Assembly (NCBI GenBank): GCA_021397835.1
Contig: JAJFZO010000094.1
Coordinates: 6,610,001 to 6,674,000 of the forward strand
DNA from: Moringa oleifera
Taxonomy: Eukaryota; Streptophyta; Magnoliopsida; Brassicales; Moringaceae
Length of the DNA: 64,000 nt
Direction: 5' to 3'
Below the pieces are notes generated by a model. The model worked only from the letters and a program-made list of their open reading frames with translations, had not been told where the DNA came from and did not search any database. Of this stretch, positions 1 to 13,728 are shown in pieces. A program made the position numbers and the translations under genes. Each line of letters begins with the position of its first letter. Position 1 is the stretch's first letter.

Positions 1-1657
1 CCAGTCTGTTGCTTATGTTGTTTCTATTGGGCAGATCATAATTATGAATGTTTTAGCAAGCAAACTACTCCCACAGAATGCTTAGTGAGTACTTCAGTGC
101 TGAGATCTCTCTATCATGAGTGGCCATGACCCCTCCCCAAGGTACCTTGCTCTCTCTTTCTAATTAAGCCGTTTGAGAAAGAAGCAGAGCACCGGAATCT
201 TCTTTGTTTACACTTTCATGATTTAGTTAAAATCTCATATGAAGTTAGGTAGATTTGCCAACCTAATAGGAGTATTCACTCTGACTAAACCAATAGCTTG
301 CTCTTCTTAGACCCTTTATAGATAATAAAGAAATCTTGGACCAAAGGCCAACTTTTCTAGATAAGGGTGATAATGAAATAAGACCTCCTCGTTTATCAAA
401 CTAATTGTTTTACAATACTGCATTTTCTTCACACACAGGACTAACTTCTCATCCACTTTGTTATGAGTTTCTGTTCACATGAATCAAATGAATGTCATCT
501 TCTATTTCATTAGGCTATTTTATGTGAGCATCAAATCGCTATTATGAAACTGCATACTTCGTATTCATCTTTGGGTTGATTCTAATCTGCTTTTTAAGCT
601 GAAACTACCAAGTTTAAAACCAATCCCATAACCCCCAACTCCCCCCCCCCCCACCCCAAAAAAAGAAAATCACATAGAAGCACATCAATGACAAATTTTA
701 AGGATTGCACATGGCAAATAAAACAGATCCAAAATTGCTATGCAAGAGAATTTAAAACGATCTGGAGATCTCTTCACATGGCAACCTGACAATCATGGTA
801 AGCATAGTAAAAGAACATCTACCTTGCACGTTTTTCCTTTCATTGCTCTTCATGCTTTCAATATAACCTATCAGTTATAACCTCAAAACACATCTGAAAT
901 TGACTAAATTGTCCATTACTCCAGAGTATATCACTCTTCACTCAAATCATATGATTTTAACAGTGAAATGATCAAATGAACCTCATAAAAATGTTACAGT
1001 TAAGAGTAATGCAGCAAGAATATTGAGTAATCAGACGAATGAAAATAAGCCAAGGCAGTAATGATTGCTTTCATTATACATTCATGCAGGCTAATGCAGG
1101 TGCATGCATTCCTAGACCTACAGAGGGTTGAGGCTATTTAGTAGCCTAGAAAATGTCATAACTGAACTTTCACCTAATAACTATTAACTACCTAATCATT
1201 ACATTGGTAGCAAAGCTATCTTTGCCACAACTAATACACTGCTAATAGAAGAACCAATAGAATCACGAAAAGGGCATAGAAATTTCCAGGTCTTGGATTT
1301 TGATATATATATAATATAAAAGAAAATTATAAGAACTCACTTCCTCCAACGGCCCATCACTTTCACTGGCATATACATTGAAGTATACTACTTGGTCTCC
1401 CAAAATGCTAAGTACTATAAGAAAGAAAATGGATCCCTGTCTTGTTGGCAACAATGCTGCAGTTAGCAAATCTGAAGGCAGCAGGCTCCAGGAGAGTTCC
1501 TTTGAAACACCAACACAAGCCAAGCGCCTTCAAATATACTACCTTGCAGCACTTCCCTTCTCTACAATATAGACTTTTTTCCAATCCACAGTCATTCCTG
1601 ATAGGATAGTTGTCGTTCTGATCAGTACATCCAAACTAAGATATTACTTTTAAGCAT
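1..1657. other. No recognisable gene (left edge)
   Basis: No supported coding region. It holds a C12 run at 641-652, and the 3' untranslated end of the ELM2/SANT gene probably runs into about 1550-1657. A minus-strand open stretch near 1344-1523 has a plausible GT donor but matches no family I recognise and has no partner exon that I could find. Confidence 0.5.
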
Positions 1658-3739
1658 TCACTCTTCACTGGACTGTCTTGTGTTAGAACCCATGTCTGGT
1701 GGACCAGAGTAATCAACCTTGTCTTGCAAACACTCATACGATGTACATGAGTCGTCCTGAATATCATACTCATTGCTGGTCTTTCTTTGTATCTTACCCA
1801 CAAGTTGGTAAGCACCACCACAAACACTGACTAAATTTTCAACATGTAGCCCTGAAATATGATCTAGATCTCCCTCATCCTCTTCATCTGTTGTAACCCC
1901 ATGAACCGCAGCATCATCAAAATCTTTCCGAACATTGACCTCACCATCATCCTCATTGTCTTCCAAGCAATTTTCTCGTTGGCCCTCCAGATAACAAGTA
2001 GGAAAACCATGACTGGTAAGAGATTCCACCACAGAATCTTCGTCTTCCTCCACATTTCCATTTTCAGTTCTCTCCCATTCATCATTGTCACTATCAATGT
2101 TTAAAGGTTCAAAGCGGTTCTGCTCTGCACGTTTCCGAAGCATGAAGACATTAAAATAATAGCTGACAAGATCTTTTTTTGTTCGGGATGGAAAAACTTC
2201 TGAGAGATTATCCCAAAAATTCTTGCCCAGTGTCGCAGGGTTTGACTGAACAACCAAGTGGAAGGCTTGCTCTTCTTCTTCCGTCCACTTCTTTGCAACC
2301 TCCTCTCCCATGTCACAGAGACCCAACTCCTCAAAAAGCTCCTGCCCAAGGTTCTTCCTTAGGCTTTCTCTTGCTTCCATGACATGTTGTCTGACACATC
2401 TGACAGAACCAAAGTCAGAGCACTTACACTCAGTTCTGGTTTCCCAACTTTCAAAACCATGGTCTGCCAGGGCTTCAATTTCGGGCATGGGAATGACACA
2501 AGTACCCATCAACTTCCCCTCATTCCCATCTTCAATCATAAGACCCGAATTTGATGACTGTGCAATTTGAGCATCTAACCTACCTAGATTATCTGCACAT
2601 TTATTTAAACTCTGTAAGCCCAACTCTGGAATATCAGCTTGGTGCTCTGGTCCAACAGGGACAAGCTTTGGGGAAGGACAATCGAGACAAGATGAATATA
2701 TCTCATCAGACTGTAAAAAAGCCCTCAACTGGTCAGCAGGTGTAGAGAATTCTGGAAAAAATGAAAGATGAACTGCAGCATCTAACTCAGAATCTCCTTC
2801 TAGAATATTGCCATCCACCCACCAAAAATGGGACATGCAGCCAGATGTGCCCATAAATTCCTCGTCTGTCCCATTCAATACCTTAGTAACCCTTCCTTCA
2901 CTTTGACTTTTACCAAACTCTTCATCTCCTTCAACCATTTCATAAATATTCAGTCAGCTATAAAAACTTGTTGAAGATTATGTATGTAGATACTAAATTA
3001 AATCACGAAGTCAGTGTACAAAACCTAACGTAATCAATGAAACAAATACAACAAAAGTGAAGGAAACACATTGAGTGGGTAACAGTATACTCATCGCCGT
3101 ACCCTATACATCAGGATCACAGAAAACACAATGCATATACAAATACATACCTTGCAGAATCTAAGGGTCAAACATGAACTAACATGTCCTAAACAAGTTT
3201 TGCTTCCCATATGATTGGTGCATACAACCACACATGACACTTTAAAGTCTATCAAAGTATAACAACTTTTGATGAACATTAACTAACTAATTAATTCTAT
3301 TTAAAAGAAGAATATTAACTATTTAACATAATAAGGCCACACAAGACTATACTTATCCTCAAAGACATCATACATGTTCATGTTCCGAAACCTTTAAAAG
3401 GTCAAAAAGAAGATGCTGAAGTGGTAAGAAAGTGTCTTAAAACAACTTAAATCCACTCCTGTTAACTCATTTTTAACATCAAGAGATCAAGAGACCCAAA
3501 TCCTGAAAAGTGCATAACCTATTTATATGGAAAACACAAAACAGAAACCATTATTTAAGAAAGTAATGCAACAAGATCAATATCACCTATTTATTACCTG
3601 AAGCACAAGGTCCCTGGTGAACACCATCAGAAGCAACATCCATAACAGGAGCAAGTTGATTGTTGTTATCCCATCGTCTTGGGTGCTTATGGGCAACCTC
3701 ATATGCACTCTCATCAATAAAAGGTCTTTTGTGAATCAT
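1658..3739 (-). CDS. ELM2 and SANT/Myb-like domain chromatin protein
   Basis: Predicted nuclear protein of the plant ELM2-SANT family (At1g13880/At2g03470 type), a class tied to histone-deacetylase co-repressors. I read two coding exons. 3739-3598 starts at ATG and ends at a CAG|GTAAT donor. 2928-1658 begins after an AAG acceptor; the frame fits and gives about 470 aa. The first exon carries the basic start KRPF...HPRRW seen in this family. The large exon carries the ELM2 signature PVGPEHQADIPE, then a SANT domain (KKWTEEEEQAFHLVV ... NFWDNLSEVFPSRTKKDLVSYYFNVF) and an acidic Glu/Asp-rich tail. The acceptor near 2929 has a weak pyrimidine tract. An ATG at 2938, just upstream in the same frame, could give a 426-aa form lacking the first exon, so the junction is the least certain part. 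Confidence 0.85.
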
Positions 3740-3745
3740 GTTTGC

Positions 3746-5280
3746 CTGCAGGAATGAAGAAGTCATATTTAAGCATCTGATATGACAATCCTGCATAGAA
3801 GGTCTCTGAGGCACAAAGCAGCAAATTGAGACCTATGACAAAAAGGGAAGAGAACGCATTCAAAACAAAGAAGGTCTTGCTTTTATTATTGAAATAGCTT
3901 GAGAGTTTAAAAAGTAACCAATCCAGTTCAAATAAGAACCAGGAAGACCATGGCATGCATTTCACACTCTAGCATTACTGGACAACTTCCAAATAACTAA
4001 GATTAAATAAAGCTTAAGGCCAAACTAGCAAATAATTAAACTTTGCTGCTTACTGACATATTGGAACTAAGCATTCAGATTTCCACTAGATGTGAATATT
4101 CTAATAGATTCCATCTTCATTGCTAAAATGATTAACCACTGTATGAGGCAAGAGTCAAAGGCAATAAGATATTATCATATTTACAGGCAAACAATAGCAT
4201 TACCCACAAATCAACCCATGGAGCTCACCCCATAAGCTTACAAGTTTGACCATTGAAGTTATTTTTGTTCGCATTAATTAGACTTCTGTTAGGAATAAAC
4301 TTCCACTATCCCATGCATATGTCACCTATGCATGCATTTGTAACACCGATGACACAAGAAAGTGCTGAATATGCAATTAAACACTAAGAAAATTGCCATA
4401 AAACTGAATTAATTTTAAAGGAATAACACAATTCAACAACTAAGCCAGGAAGCTAGTTCTTACACAGAAACCTCGGCCAATGTAACCTTAGCTGCGCGCC
4501 AACGAGGAAAGAGTGAACACTAATCAGGAAACCCTAATATAAAAAATCCAAAATTTTAGATCCCTCAGCAGAGAAAAAAATTTAAAATACAATTTGAGAG
4601 GATCAGAAAATCCGCGAAGTATCCCACAATTATTCAGAAGGAAAAATAAAAGAAAAATTATTTTTCAGCAACGCTAAATTTCCGAACTTTGAAAAAAACA
4701 AAATGGGGAAGAATTCGACCCACCAGACAAATTTGGATCAAAATAAGCTAGAAAACAAGCTTAGTTGCACGGATCAAAGGAAAAGGATATTGAAATGGAA
4801 ATAATTCGTAACATTACAAAAGAAAACCCTAACCCTAGGATCTTAATTGGGACAGGGCTAGCAATGAAATAGGAATCAACGTAGGGAAAATATCGAAACT
4901 AACGAATCAAAGAATCATATTGAATATCGAACAAATACGTGATGAATTAAGAGAAATCAGGATCAATGATGCGGACAGATCTGAGTAAAGGTCAGGCTCA
5001 TTTTAAAGGAAAGTTCGGTGATCCGCGGACAGCAACATTTGGGTATAATGCAGAAAACACAATTACTAGAAGAGATAAGAATCAGAGTGGAATTACAGGA
5101 AATGCCACTGATCGATTCGAGGATCTTGAGGGAGTGATCGTGTGATGAATCTGCCTTAGACAAATATGATGTAAGAAACTGGCATCAGGGAATGGATTGT
5201 CGACACGTGGAGAGATTTGAATGGGGGCTTTTGTGCTCCCAGCTGGCCCACGTGCAAAATGCATGAAAAAATAAACTTTT
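3746..5280 (-). promoter_or_regulatory. Leader intron(s) and promoter of the ELM2/SANT gene
   Basis: The ATG exon is preceded by a clear acceptor (CCTGCAG, AG at 3747-3746), so the transcript has at least one upstream non-coding exon. Two G-box cores CACGTG lie 45 bp apart at 5204-5209 and 5249-5254, which suits bZIP or bHLH binding near the start site. Telo-box-like AAACCCTAA motifs occur at 4529-4537 and 4824-4838. The exact start site and leader exon could not be fixed. Confidence 0.5.
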
Positions 5281-7011
5281 GGAGGGAACTAAGACTGTGT
5301 TTGGTTTGGCCTAACCGCCCTTTCTCCTAAAAGAAAAAGAAGAGTTTTTCCCCGCAGCATTTCTATCTTTGCCTTGATTTTTGTGGAAAAAATAAAAAAA
5401 TAAGTTATTTATTTTTTACAATTTTAAATTACTATAAATTTATTTTAAAAATGTATAGAAATCACATAAAGTTCTGACTATTATTTTTTAAAAAAATTAA
5501 TTTTATAAAAATTAATTTATTAAATTAAATTAAATTTTATAAAAAAATAACAAATTAAAGATATTCAATAAAAATATAAAAAAATATTCAAATTATGATT
5601 ATGATATTTTTTAATATTAAAAATATTTAAAAATTTATAAAGTCAAAAAAATTATGAAATTTACAAAAAATAATTTGTAAGTCAAAATTATTTAAATTTA
5701 AAAATAAATTAAAAATTATATGAAAATTTTGTATGAATCATTTTTTAAATATTTTAATATTAAAAATATTGTTAATTTTTGCGTCAATACCCAATTCAAA
5801 CACAAATCAGTCAATGAGGGTTTATTTTGAAACTTTTTAAAATTTGAATATTTGTTAAAAAATAAAATTTTACGAAAATCAAGATTTTTTTTGAAAAAAA
5901 AAATGAACTTAAAAATTTTATGTGATATTTATCCTTTCAAAAATATGTCTTAAGACATGTTTATCAAATATAAAGAATCAATGCATTATTCATTTTCTTA
6001 TTACCTTATCTTCGGTTTTAGGGGAAAAAAAATGAAGAGAATGAAGGTTAAAACTGATTTGTTGATTAGGATTTTGTTTTTTTCCTACGCTATAAAAGCT
6101 TGGGGCAAATAATGGCTGGGTGTACAAGGATGCATATTCTGCCTTAAACCTGCATGCAGGTTCTTCCTACAAAGTTGCCACTATCCTTCCACAACCTATA
6201 AAAGATGCTTACAGATTTGCTTGTCGAACTGAAAATCCTTGTGTGTCATGTGAACAAGCACCCCTCACAAATGGTAATCCCATATTTTATTCCCATAACT
6301 CTCTTCATCACTCTATATCAGTCAACAGGGATCTTATCTTCAGGATGTTAATCTATAGGAAGAAGATGAACAAGAACCACACCTATTAGAACATATATAA
6401 TTTATGCAAGTAATTAGGAAAGTAGCAATTGAGTCACATACGCAGAATGCTAGGGCTCATCTGATAAGTTCCTTATTAGATCCTGTCTGTAAATGGTACT
6501 AAACATTCTTTAAGAACCTCAGCAATATCAAGCTCTGATTAATGTTTCTACCTCTCGCACTTAGAATTTCAGTTACCTTGATATTGTCATTAGTGAGCTT
6601 CCATTTGGGTGTTCAATCAGTGTAAGTACTTAATTACAGAAAAGGGGGAGCCAAACCTGGCAGTTCCCAGGCAGACACTCAAGCAGAACAAGGGATAAGG
6701 GTAAAATATTCTCTAAGAATTAGAAATGATGGCAGAAGAATCAAACAAAATTCAGATAAGGTTTTCTAACAAATGAGTAACAGATGGACAATAATATCAT
6801 CGGGTACAATGTAAAGGCAAAACATAGAGCCTCTTATGTTCATCACCATGATGGTGATTCTAATTATCCTGAGTTCTCGATTAGTATGGAAAAGCATGAC
6901 ACAACCCAAAAAAAAAAAACTCATGAAAAGAAAAATAGTAAAGAATGGGACAGGTAACCTTCAACTATAATCCAGACTTGCAATGCAGAACATGTCATCT
7001 GCAGATAATGT
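5281..7011. other. Spacer between the ELM2/SANT and UGDH genes
   Basis: The part from 5390 to 5960 is almost pure A/T. No coding region is supported: the 89-codon open stretch at 6120-6389 has no family resemblance. The UGDH 3' untranslated end should lie just left of 7012. Confidence 0.5.
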
Positions 7012-8454
7012 TTATGCCACAGCAGGCATGTCCTTGAGCCATGGATCAAGTGGTTTGCCAATTGAGTAGACAATGAAACCAATCTCTCTCAGCTGATCCG
7101 CATTGACAATGTTCCTGCCATCAAAGACAAAAGCTGGTTTCTGCATGTTGTCATATATCCTTTGGTAATCAAGAGTCTTGAACTCATCCCACTCAGTCAG
7201 GATGCAAACAGCATGTGCATCCTTTGTTGCCTCATATGCATCCCAAACCACACTAACTTGTTTCACTGTGGTGGGGCTCATCGGCTGCAAGTGAAGGGGA
7301 TGGTCCCAGTCAAATTTGTTCATTGTGAGGTCCCTCTGGATCTGGTCCTCAGTGACCTGTGGATCATAAATGCTCAACCTGGCCTTGTCTCCCAACAGCC
7401 CCTTGCACACATCAATGGCTGGAGTCTCCCTTGTGTCACCAGTATCTTTCTTGAATGCAAATCCTAGAACTGCAATCTTCTTGTTCGCAACCGTGTTAAA
7501 CATAGATGAAACAACACGGTTAACAAAACGGTTCTTCTGATAATCATTGATCTTGATAACTTGTTTCCAGTACTCTGCCACCTCTGGAAGGCCATTGCAC
7601 TCACAAATATAGACCAGATTCAAAATGTCCTTCTGAAAACAGGATCCACCAAATCCTACACTGGCGTTCAAGAACTTAGGTCCGATCCTTGAGTCTGTAC
7701 CAACAGAATATGACACCTGTGTAACATCCGCACCAGTTGCCTCACACAGAGCAGACATGGCATTAACAGATGAAATTCTCTGAGCCAAGAAAGCATTCGC
7801 AGCAAGCTTTGAGAGCTCTGCAGACCAGAGATTGGTGGTCAGAATTCTACCTTCAGGCACCCAATGAGCATATACATCCTTCAACGCATGGACAGCTTTC
7901 AGGCCTTCTGGGGTTTCCCGGCCTCCAATCAGGACACGATCTGGGTTAAGGAGGTCTTGAATTGCAGTTCCCTCAGCTAGGAACTCAGGATTTGAGAGAA
8001 TTTGGAATTTGATTCCCTTGCTGTTGTGGGTCAGAATTTTTTCAATGGCCTCAGCAGTTTTGACTGGGACAGTAGACTTCTCAACGACAATCTTGTCAGA
8101 TTTTGACACATCAGCAATCATGCGAGCGGCACTCTCCCAGTATGTCAGATCTGCGGCTTTGCCAGCTCCTAGACCCCTTGTCTTGGTTGGGGTATTGACA
8201 GAAACAAACACTATATCAGCCTCCCTTACGTGTCTCTCTACCTCAGTGCTGAAAAAGAGGTTCCTGCCTCGGCACTGCTTGACAACACCATCAAGACCAG
8301 GCTCATAGATGGGAAGTTGGTCACTGTTCCAGGCATTGATCCTGGGGACAGAGATATCAACAACTGCAACTTCAATAGATGGGCACTTAAGTGCAATGAC
8401 TGCCATTGTTGGGCCGCCCACATACCCAGCTCCAATGCAACAAATCTTCACCAT
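7012..8454 (-). CDS. UGD: UDP-glucose 6-dehydrogenase
   Basis: Cytosolic NAD-dependent enzyme oxidising UDP-glucose to UDP-glucuronate, the entry to UDP-xylose, arabinose and galacturonate for cell-wall polysaccharides. The 480-aa product matches the usual plant length and the coding region has no intron, as is typical. Visible signatures: N-terminal Rossmann motif GAGYVGGPT (8-16), [11 protein letters not shown] (154-164), the [13 protein letters not shown] helix (220-232), the catalytic-cysteine loop [10 protein letters not shown] with Cys272, and [11 protein letters not shown] in the C-terminal UDP-binding half. I chose the ATG at 8454 ([10 protein letters not shown]); the open frame extends ten codons further upstream without another ATG, and a leader-intron acceptor sits at 8478-8477. 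No lesion seen. Confidence 0.97.
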   Translation of the reverse strand: MVKICCIGAGYVGGPTMAVIALKCPSIEVAVVDISVPRINAWNSDQLPIYEPGLDGVVKQCRGRNLFFSTEVERHVREADIVFVSVNTPTKTRGLGAGKAADLTYWESAARMIADVSKSDKIVVEKSTVPVKTAEAIEKILTHNSKGIKFQILSNPEFLAEGTAIQDLLNPDRVLIGGRETPEGLKAVHALKDVYAHWVPEGRILTTNLWSAELSKLAANAFLAQRISSVNAMSALCEATGADVTQVSYSVGTDSRIGPKFLNASVGFGGSCFQKDILNLVYICECNGLPEVAEYWKQVIKINDYQKNRFVNRVVSSMFNTVANKKIAVLGFAFKKDTGDTRETPAIDVCKGLLGDKARLSIYDPQVTEDQIQRDLTMNKFDWDHPLHLQPMSPTTVKQVSVVWDAYEATKDAHAVCILTEWDEFKTLDYQRIYDNMQKPAFVFDGRNIVNADQLREIGFIVYSIGKPLDPWLKDMPAVA

Positions 8455-8476
8455 TTTCGTGTACCTAATTGATAAC

Positions 8477-9388
8477 CTGAACAAGAAACATGCATGTATA
8501 TCAAAGACCCTTATTTCTTGATCTTTCTAAGTAATCAGCTTAATTTCATAGAAAAATAGTAATTATATAGAGATTTCTTGGTCAATTTGGAAATTAAAAA
8601 AGCAAATAATGGTATGCTATGCTGTGTTCTGTTAAATGTTCTAAGCATTTTCCTTCCTTTCTTCCCTTCCATTATCCCAAGTTCTGTAAAGTATGCTGTT
8701 ATATTCCTTTTATATATATATATATATATATATAAAGACTAAAAATGATCCCATAATGTCCAGCACTAAAATCAAGTGCATCGAGGCACCCAAACACTAG
8801 AAGCCTTATTATTTGGCCCTAGCCACTACAAAGATAGCTAGACTAACAACCACCATATCAGATCTGACCTGTATATGCCGATGCAGGTGGTATACTTCAG
8901 TTACACACGCAAGTAACAGATCATAAGTAATTTAGCCTAAACACAATGCTAGATCTAGAAGCTGACCCAAAAACAAAGGACACTCATGCATAATTTAAGC
9001 TTTAAAATCACTTCCTCGTGCAGATCCATTCACAAGCTATTCCTACCCAGAGTTCTACTGAGAATTCATGCACCAAAAGAAAATATCCGAGCTAAGACTC
9101 AAGTAAAATGCTGGAAAGCATAGATCCTCCCTCAAATCACGAAAATGAACACCGATCTGGCCATTCAAACATCAACAAGAAACTTATTTTGCAAAATCGA
9201 GCTTACTGATATTGAATTACGCTAAAGCGAAACAAAAACATGCATCGGATTGTACCTATCACTGATTCAGATCAAGAACCAAGCTTACACTACTCCTATA
9301 AAAACCGATCAGTACTAACTAAAAAGACCATTTCAACAAAAGGAAATTAAAACACATATCGTGTGAACCATCATGAGACGGCATTTAC
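8477..9388 (-). other. Leader intron of the UGDH gene
   Basis: Donor GTGAG|GTAAATGC at 9389/9388 and acceptor TTGTTCAG at 8477 bracket a 912-nt intron wholly within the 5' untranslated region, 22 nt above the start codon. Plant UGD genes commonly carry such an intron. It contains a (TA)n run at about 8710-8734. Confidence 0.8.
8710..8734. repeat. (TA)n microsatellite
   Basis: About twelve TA units inside the UGDH leader intron. Confidence 0.9.
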
Positions 9389-9530
9389 CTCACAAGCTGT
9401 TGCTCTGGTCTCCTCCACAGAGAAAAAGATGGACTTGGAATATATTAGACTCGAACGAGACGAGAGAAGAGGGAAGAGTAAATGGTATGAAATCTAGGAG
9501 CCGGGATCGGGTGCTTTATATACTCAACGC
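9389..9530 (-). promoter_or_regulatory. UGDH core promoter and first leader exon
   Basis: A consensus TATATAAAG lies on the minus strand at 9522-9514. Transcription would start near 9485, and the non-coding first exon runs to the donor at 9389. Confidence 0.7.
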
Positions 9531-12500
9531 ACTTCTATTTTTACCCTTGTAATTCTGCGGAAAAGACCCAATGTTTTCGGTTACTGTGGGGCCACTGATT
9601 GGGCTACATAGTCGACAGAGGGTAAAAACGTCAAATCAGGTCAAGGATATGCAGTTGAAATTACTTGAATACCCATTTGAAAATGAAATGTCCGTAAAGA
9701 TCTCGAGAGAGTGCTATGCGCTAAGACAGAGTAGCTGTATTAATATTATTCTCCACGCGTTTTCTTTGCACAGCCTCATGACCTTCCTTGATGCTGCATC
9801 CACCGCTTTGCTACTGTAATTAAAACTAAGTTCAGCATTTTGCAAGTATTAATTTAGTTTCCATCTTGAACATTTTGGCCAAATTCTCCAAGTCGATATA
9901 ATTTTTTTATAAAAATAAATTGAGAATGATATAAAATAAGATAAATATAAAAAATTGAATTAAATTTGTTTTTTAATTTAAATCATAATATACTCAAATA
10001 TTATGAAAATTTAAAAATATTTTAAAAATTATTTAAATAAATTTTAAATTTTAAATTTTAAATTTTAAATTTAATTTATATTTGAAATTTAAATATTTTT
10101 TAACTTACAAACTATTTTTTATATTTAAAAAATTATAAAAAATTTTATGATAATAATTTAAATATTTTTTACTTATGCAAAAATTTTTGAATCATAATTT
10201 GTTGTGCAATATTTTTAATTTTTAAATTTTTTTTAACAATATTTCATTTAAATCAAATTAAAATATAAAATATATAATTGATTTAATTTATATTTATATA
10301 TATAATAAAAAAATCGATATAATTTAAGTTTATTTATAAGTTTACCCCAAAAAAATGACATATACTAACACTAAATACTATTAAATCATTATAACTTTGA
10401 TTTTAAAATTTTTTAAATGTATTTTATGAAGGGCCCTTCAATCATTTAACATATAAAATTTTGATTTTTTATAAATTTTAAAAAAATGTTTTAAAATTAT
10501 AAATAATTTTATTTAAAAAAATAAAAAATAAATAAAAATTTAAAAAATATAAATTATTTTGTGCGATGTTAAAGAATTCTTTTATGTAATGTCTTAATTT
10601 TTTTATATATATTTACGGTTACATTTAAAAATATTGACAAATTTTATTATAAAATCGTTCTCAATAGCAATAATATTTGAATACTGACTTTAAAGCGAAA
10701 CAGTACCATTACCATTGAATTAAAATTCTTGTAACATGTTTTGCTTATTTTTGAGTCTTATTTTGCATTGCTAAAGGTAATAAGAAGATTGAGACAAAAC
10801 TATATTGTATATGTATAGTAACAACTTTTAGTCAACTTCTTGCACATGAAAACTACTTAAAGCTCTCCCTTTGATTGCATAGATGGAAAATGACCAAAAT
10901 CAAACTATTTTTTTTTTAAAAAAAAAAAGAAAGAGAAAAGTGAAAAAAAGCCGAAACCATTTTAGCAAGTAAAAAGTTGGAGTCTTTACAAGTGATTATG
11001 ATCTTTTGAAACAAGTGCAACTATGAATAGGTCAATACGTTACATATTTTTCTCAATCAATTAGGTCTTCCAGCATGCATTTCATAAAGTTAATACCACG
11101 TAATCTTGTTTCATTAGTTGGAATTACAATGTTGAGTAAAAGTAAAAAAAAAATTTAAAAATCCCTTTTTGCAAATTTTACAATCAATTTTCACCAAAAG
11201 GGAGTGCTAATGGCAATTTGGCTAACTTCTTTTTTTATTTTCAAAAAATATAATAACAAATTTCAAAGAGAGAATGCCCTTTAACTAGAAATTTACAATG
11301 TTGGTTGAGTAAAAGATGGAGATTTTCCGAGAAAATTGAAGGCAAAGGTTCGTAGGAAGAAAAGCGTGCGAGCAATGATTTTGGTGTGCATTAAGGTGGA
11401 GAGTCAAGCCTAAACATTATAATTGTGCAACTTCTTGGTGAATTATAAAGTGCAAACTTGGAAACAAAGCATCTTGCAAACTTGCTTGAGAGCTCAGAAA
11501 AGTTTTTGAGTAATCCTCAAGCCATCTCTGCATCACATGTAGTTTGGAAGAGCGTAAAAGGGGGAAAAAAATTAGAAGGCTTCGATGATGACCACGACTC
11601 ATAATAATGTTTTCCGAATTTATATAAAATCAACATGAAGTGAAGAAATTGAGTGAAAGAGATAAAAGAGATAATTACATAAAACGAGTTTTGTTAATGT
11701 TTGATTTTGTTTTAAGAAACATGAATATCATGTTGCTTTCATTCCAATTATGCCATAGATATCATTTATTTTAAAATTAATTCGTGATAGAGTTTAATAT
11801 GATTTTAAAAATATATTTATAATAAATAATTGATTAAAAGCTTTTACTTAATATTTATTGATCGTCTGAAATTAAAATTTAATTTAAATATTATAAAATA
11901 ATTTTAAAAATTAATTATATTAAAATAAATCGGTATATTTTTCACGATCTCAAATTTAATCTTAAAAAAATTTATTCAAAATATATTTTTTATTAAATTT
12001 TTAATGTGATATTTTTATCTGTACTTTTGGTGAATATTAACGATTTTATGCATATATATAATACATATGTAATTTATTTTTGTAATTATTTTAATATTTT
12101 TTTAAATACTATTAAAATAAATAAAATATTTTTTATTTTGCATGTTATTACTAAATTTGATATATATAAATAATATTTTATTTATTTTAATTACATTTAA
12201 ACAAGTAGTTGCACAATTAAAAATCACATGTACATATGCAAAACCGAAAAATTTTAAAAAAAATTATAAATAAAAAATATAATAAAATATAAATGTTAAA
12301 TAGATATAATTTTTTATATCTTAATTTAAAATTATGAGTAAAATACATATTCCTCTAACTTAGTTAATCTTAATTTTAATATATAGATATTAATCTGAAA
12401 TATTTTAGATAAATACAAAATTTTTTAAATTTTGATATATCGATAGAATAAATTATACATTTAGTTTTTTAATTTAATTTTAATTAAAGATTAACTTCAA

Positions 12501-13728
12501 TAAATATGATAATCCATTATTTAAATATCTAAAAATTACTCAAATAAATTATTATTATTTTAATCTTGAATAGTTTTTAACTTACAAATTATTTTAAATA
12601 ATTTTTTAAAATTTTAATAATGTAATTTATTTTAATTAATATAGTACTAGAAAAAATTTTCAATTTTTTATGCTGGTATCTCAATTTTTTAAAAAAATTT
12701 TATGAAAAATTTCAAATAAAAAATATTGTAAAAAATTTATAATTTGAATATATTTTTTTAAAAATTAAATCATGATTTGAATTTTAATTTAAAATTTATT
12801 TAATAAGATCTTAATTTAAATAATTTTTAAAAAGTAAATCACTTTTTGATGTAGACAAAATTTTTAATGATTTATATTATTCAATAAAAAGTTTAAGGTT
12901 CACATTTTTTTGGGAGAAAATCTCTCATTTTCCTATCAAAGAATTTTTTTAAAAAAAATTAATAAAAATATCTAGAGTAAACTAAATTAAAATAATAAAT
13001 ATATAATTAATTTAATTGATAATTTAAAATATAAAATAAATATAATTTAATTCCTATATTTACCTGGATATTATTATAATAATATTTATTAAAATTCTAA
13101 AACTTATTTATGAAATATAAATAACAAACGTAATTTTTTATATTTCAAATTTATTTTATGGCAGGTGTGTGAAATAACAAATTGAAAGAATTTAAATTGG
13201 ATTTCTGTCTACCAGAACCAGTAGCATGTGGCTCAAGGCCTTAAGCCCAGGCTCAGGAGCTCTTTTCCTGGGCCACAATGAATACAAACTGAGCGCTCAT
13301 AAAAACCGCAAATTGTAAATTAGAGGATGGTTAGGGGTATTTGTGTAACATGACCAGTCTAATTCGGCTCCCAGCTCAGTTACAACCCTTGCAGATGCGC
13401 AAATTGATCAGTCTACGCTCTGATCTCTTAATCCAACGGTCAAAAACTGATTGAAATTTAAAATTAATAATCCGACGCCGCAAAAAAACCAACCCTACAC
13501 TGAGAACTAGCCGTTACGCAGAGCGGCCAAGGCATATCTCAACGTTCCTTTTTGTACTCTTTGTAATCCCTCTCTCATTCATTAGTTTCTTCAGATATCG
13601 AATCAAGGCACCCTAAAATCCCAGTTTCTTTTCTTTCTCTCTCCAGAAGTTCTTTTTCTCGATCCAGTAACAGAGAGCTCAATTTTCTATTGTGAAGTTC
13701 GTCTCCGGCGTACACGATCAAATTGGCT
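9531..13728. other. AT-rich spacer between UGDH and the TPX2-motif gene
   Basis: From about 9890 to 13140 the sequence is overwhelmingly A and T, with many TAA/ATTT words and a short heptamer run (ttttaaa units) around 10046-10073. No coding region, transposon domain or RNA gene was recognised. The last 500 bases return to ordinary composition and hold the promoter and 5' leader of the TPX2-motif gene. Confidence 0.6.

Noticed and set aside
1263..1523. 86-codon minus-strand open frame ending near a good GT donor, with a plausible peptide (VVYFNVYASESDGPLEE)
   Set aside because: No family recognised, no partner exon found, and no clear start context. Probably 3' flank of the ELM2/SANT gene.
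6120..6389. 89-codon open frame left of UGDH
   Set aside because: No resemblance to any family; cysteines and composition look random; no promoter.
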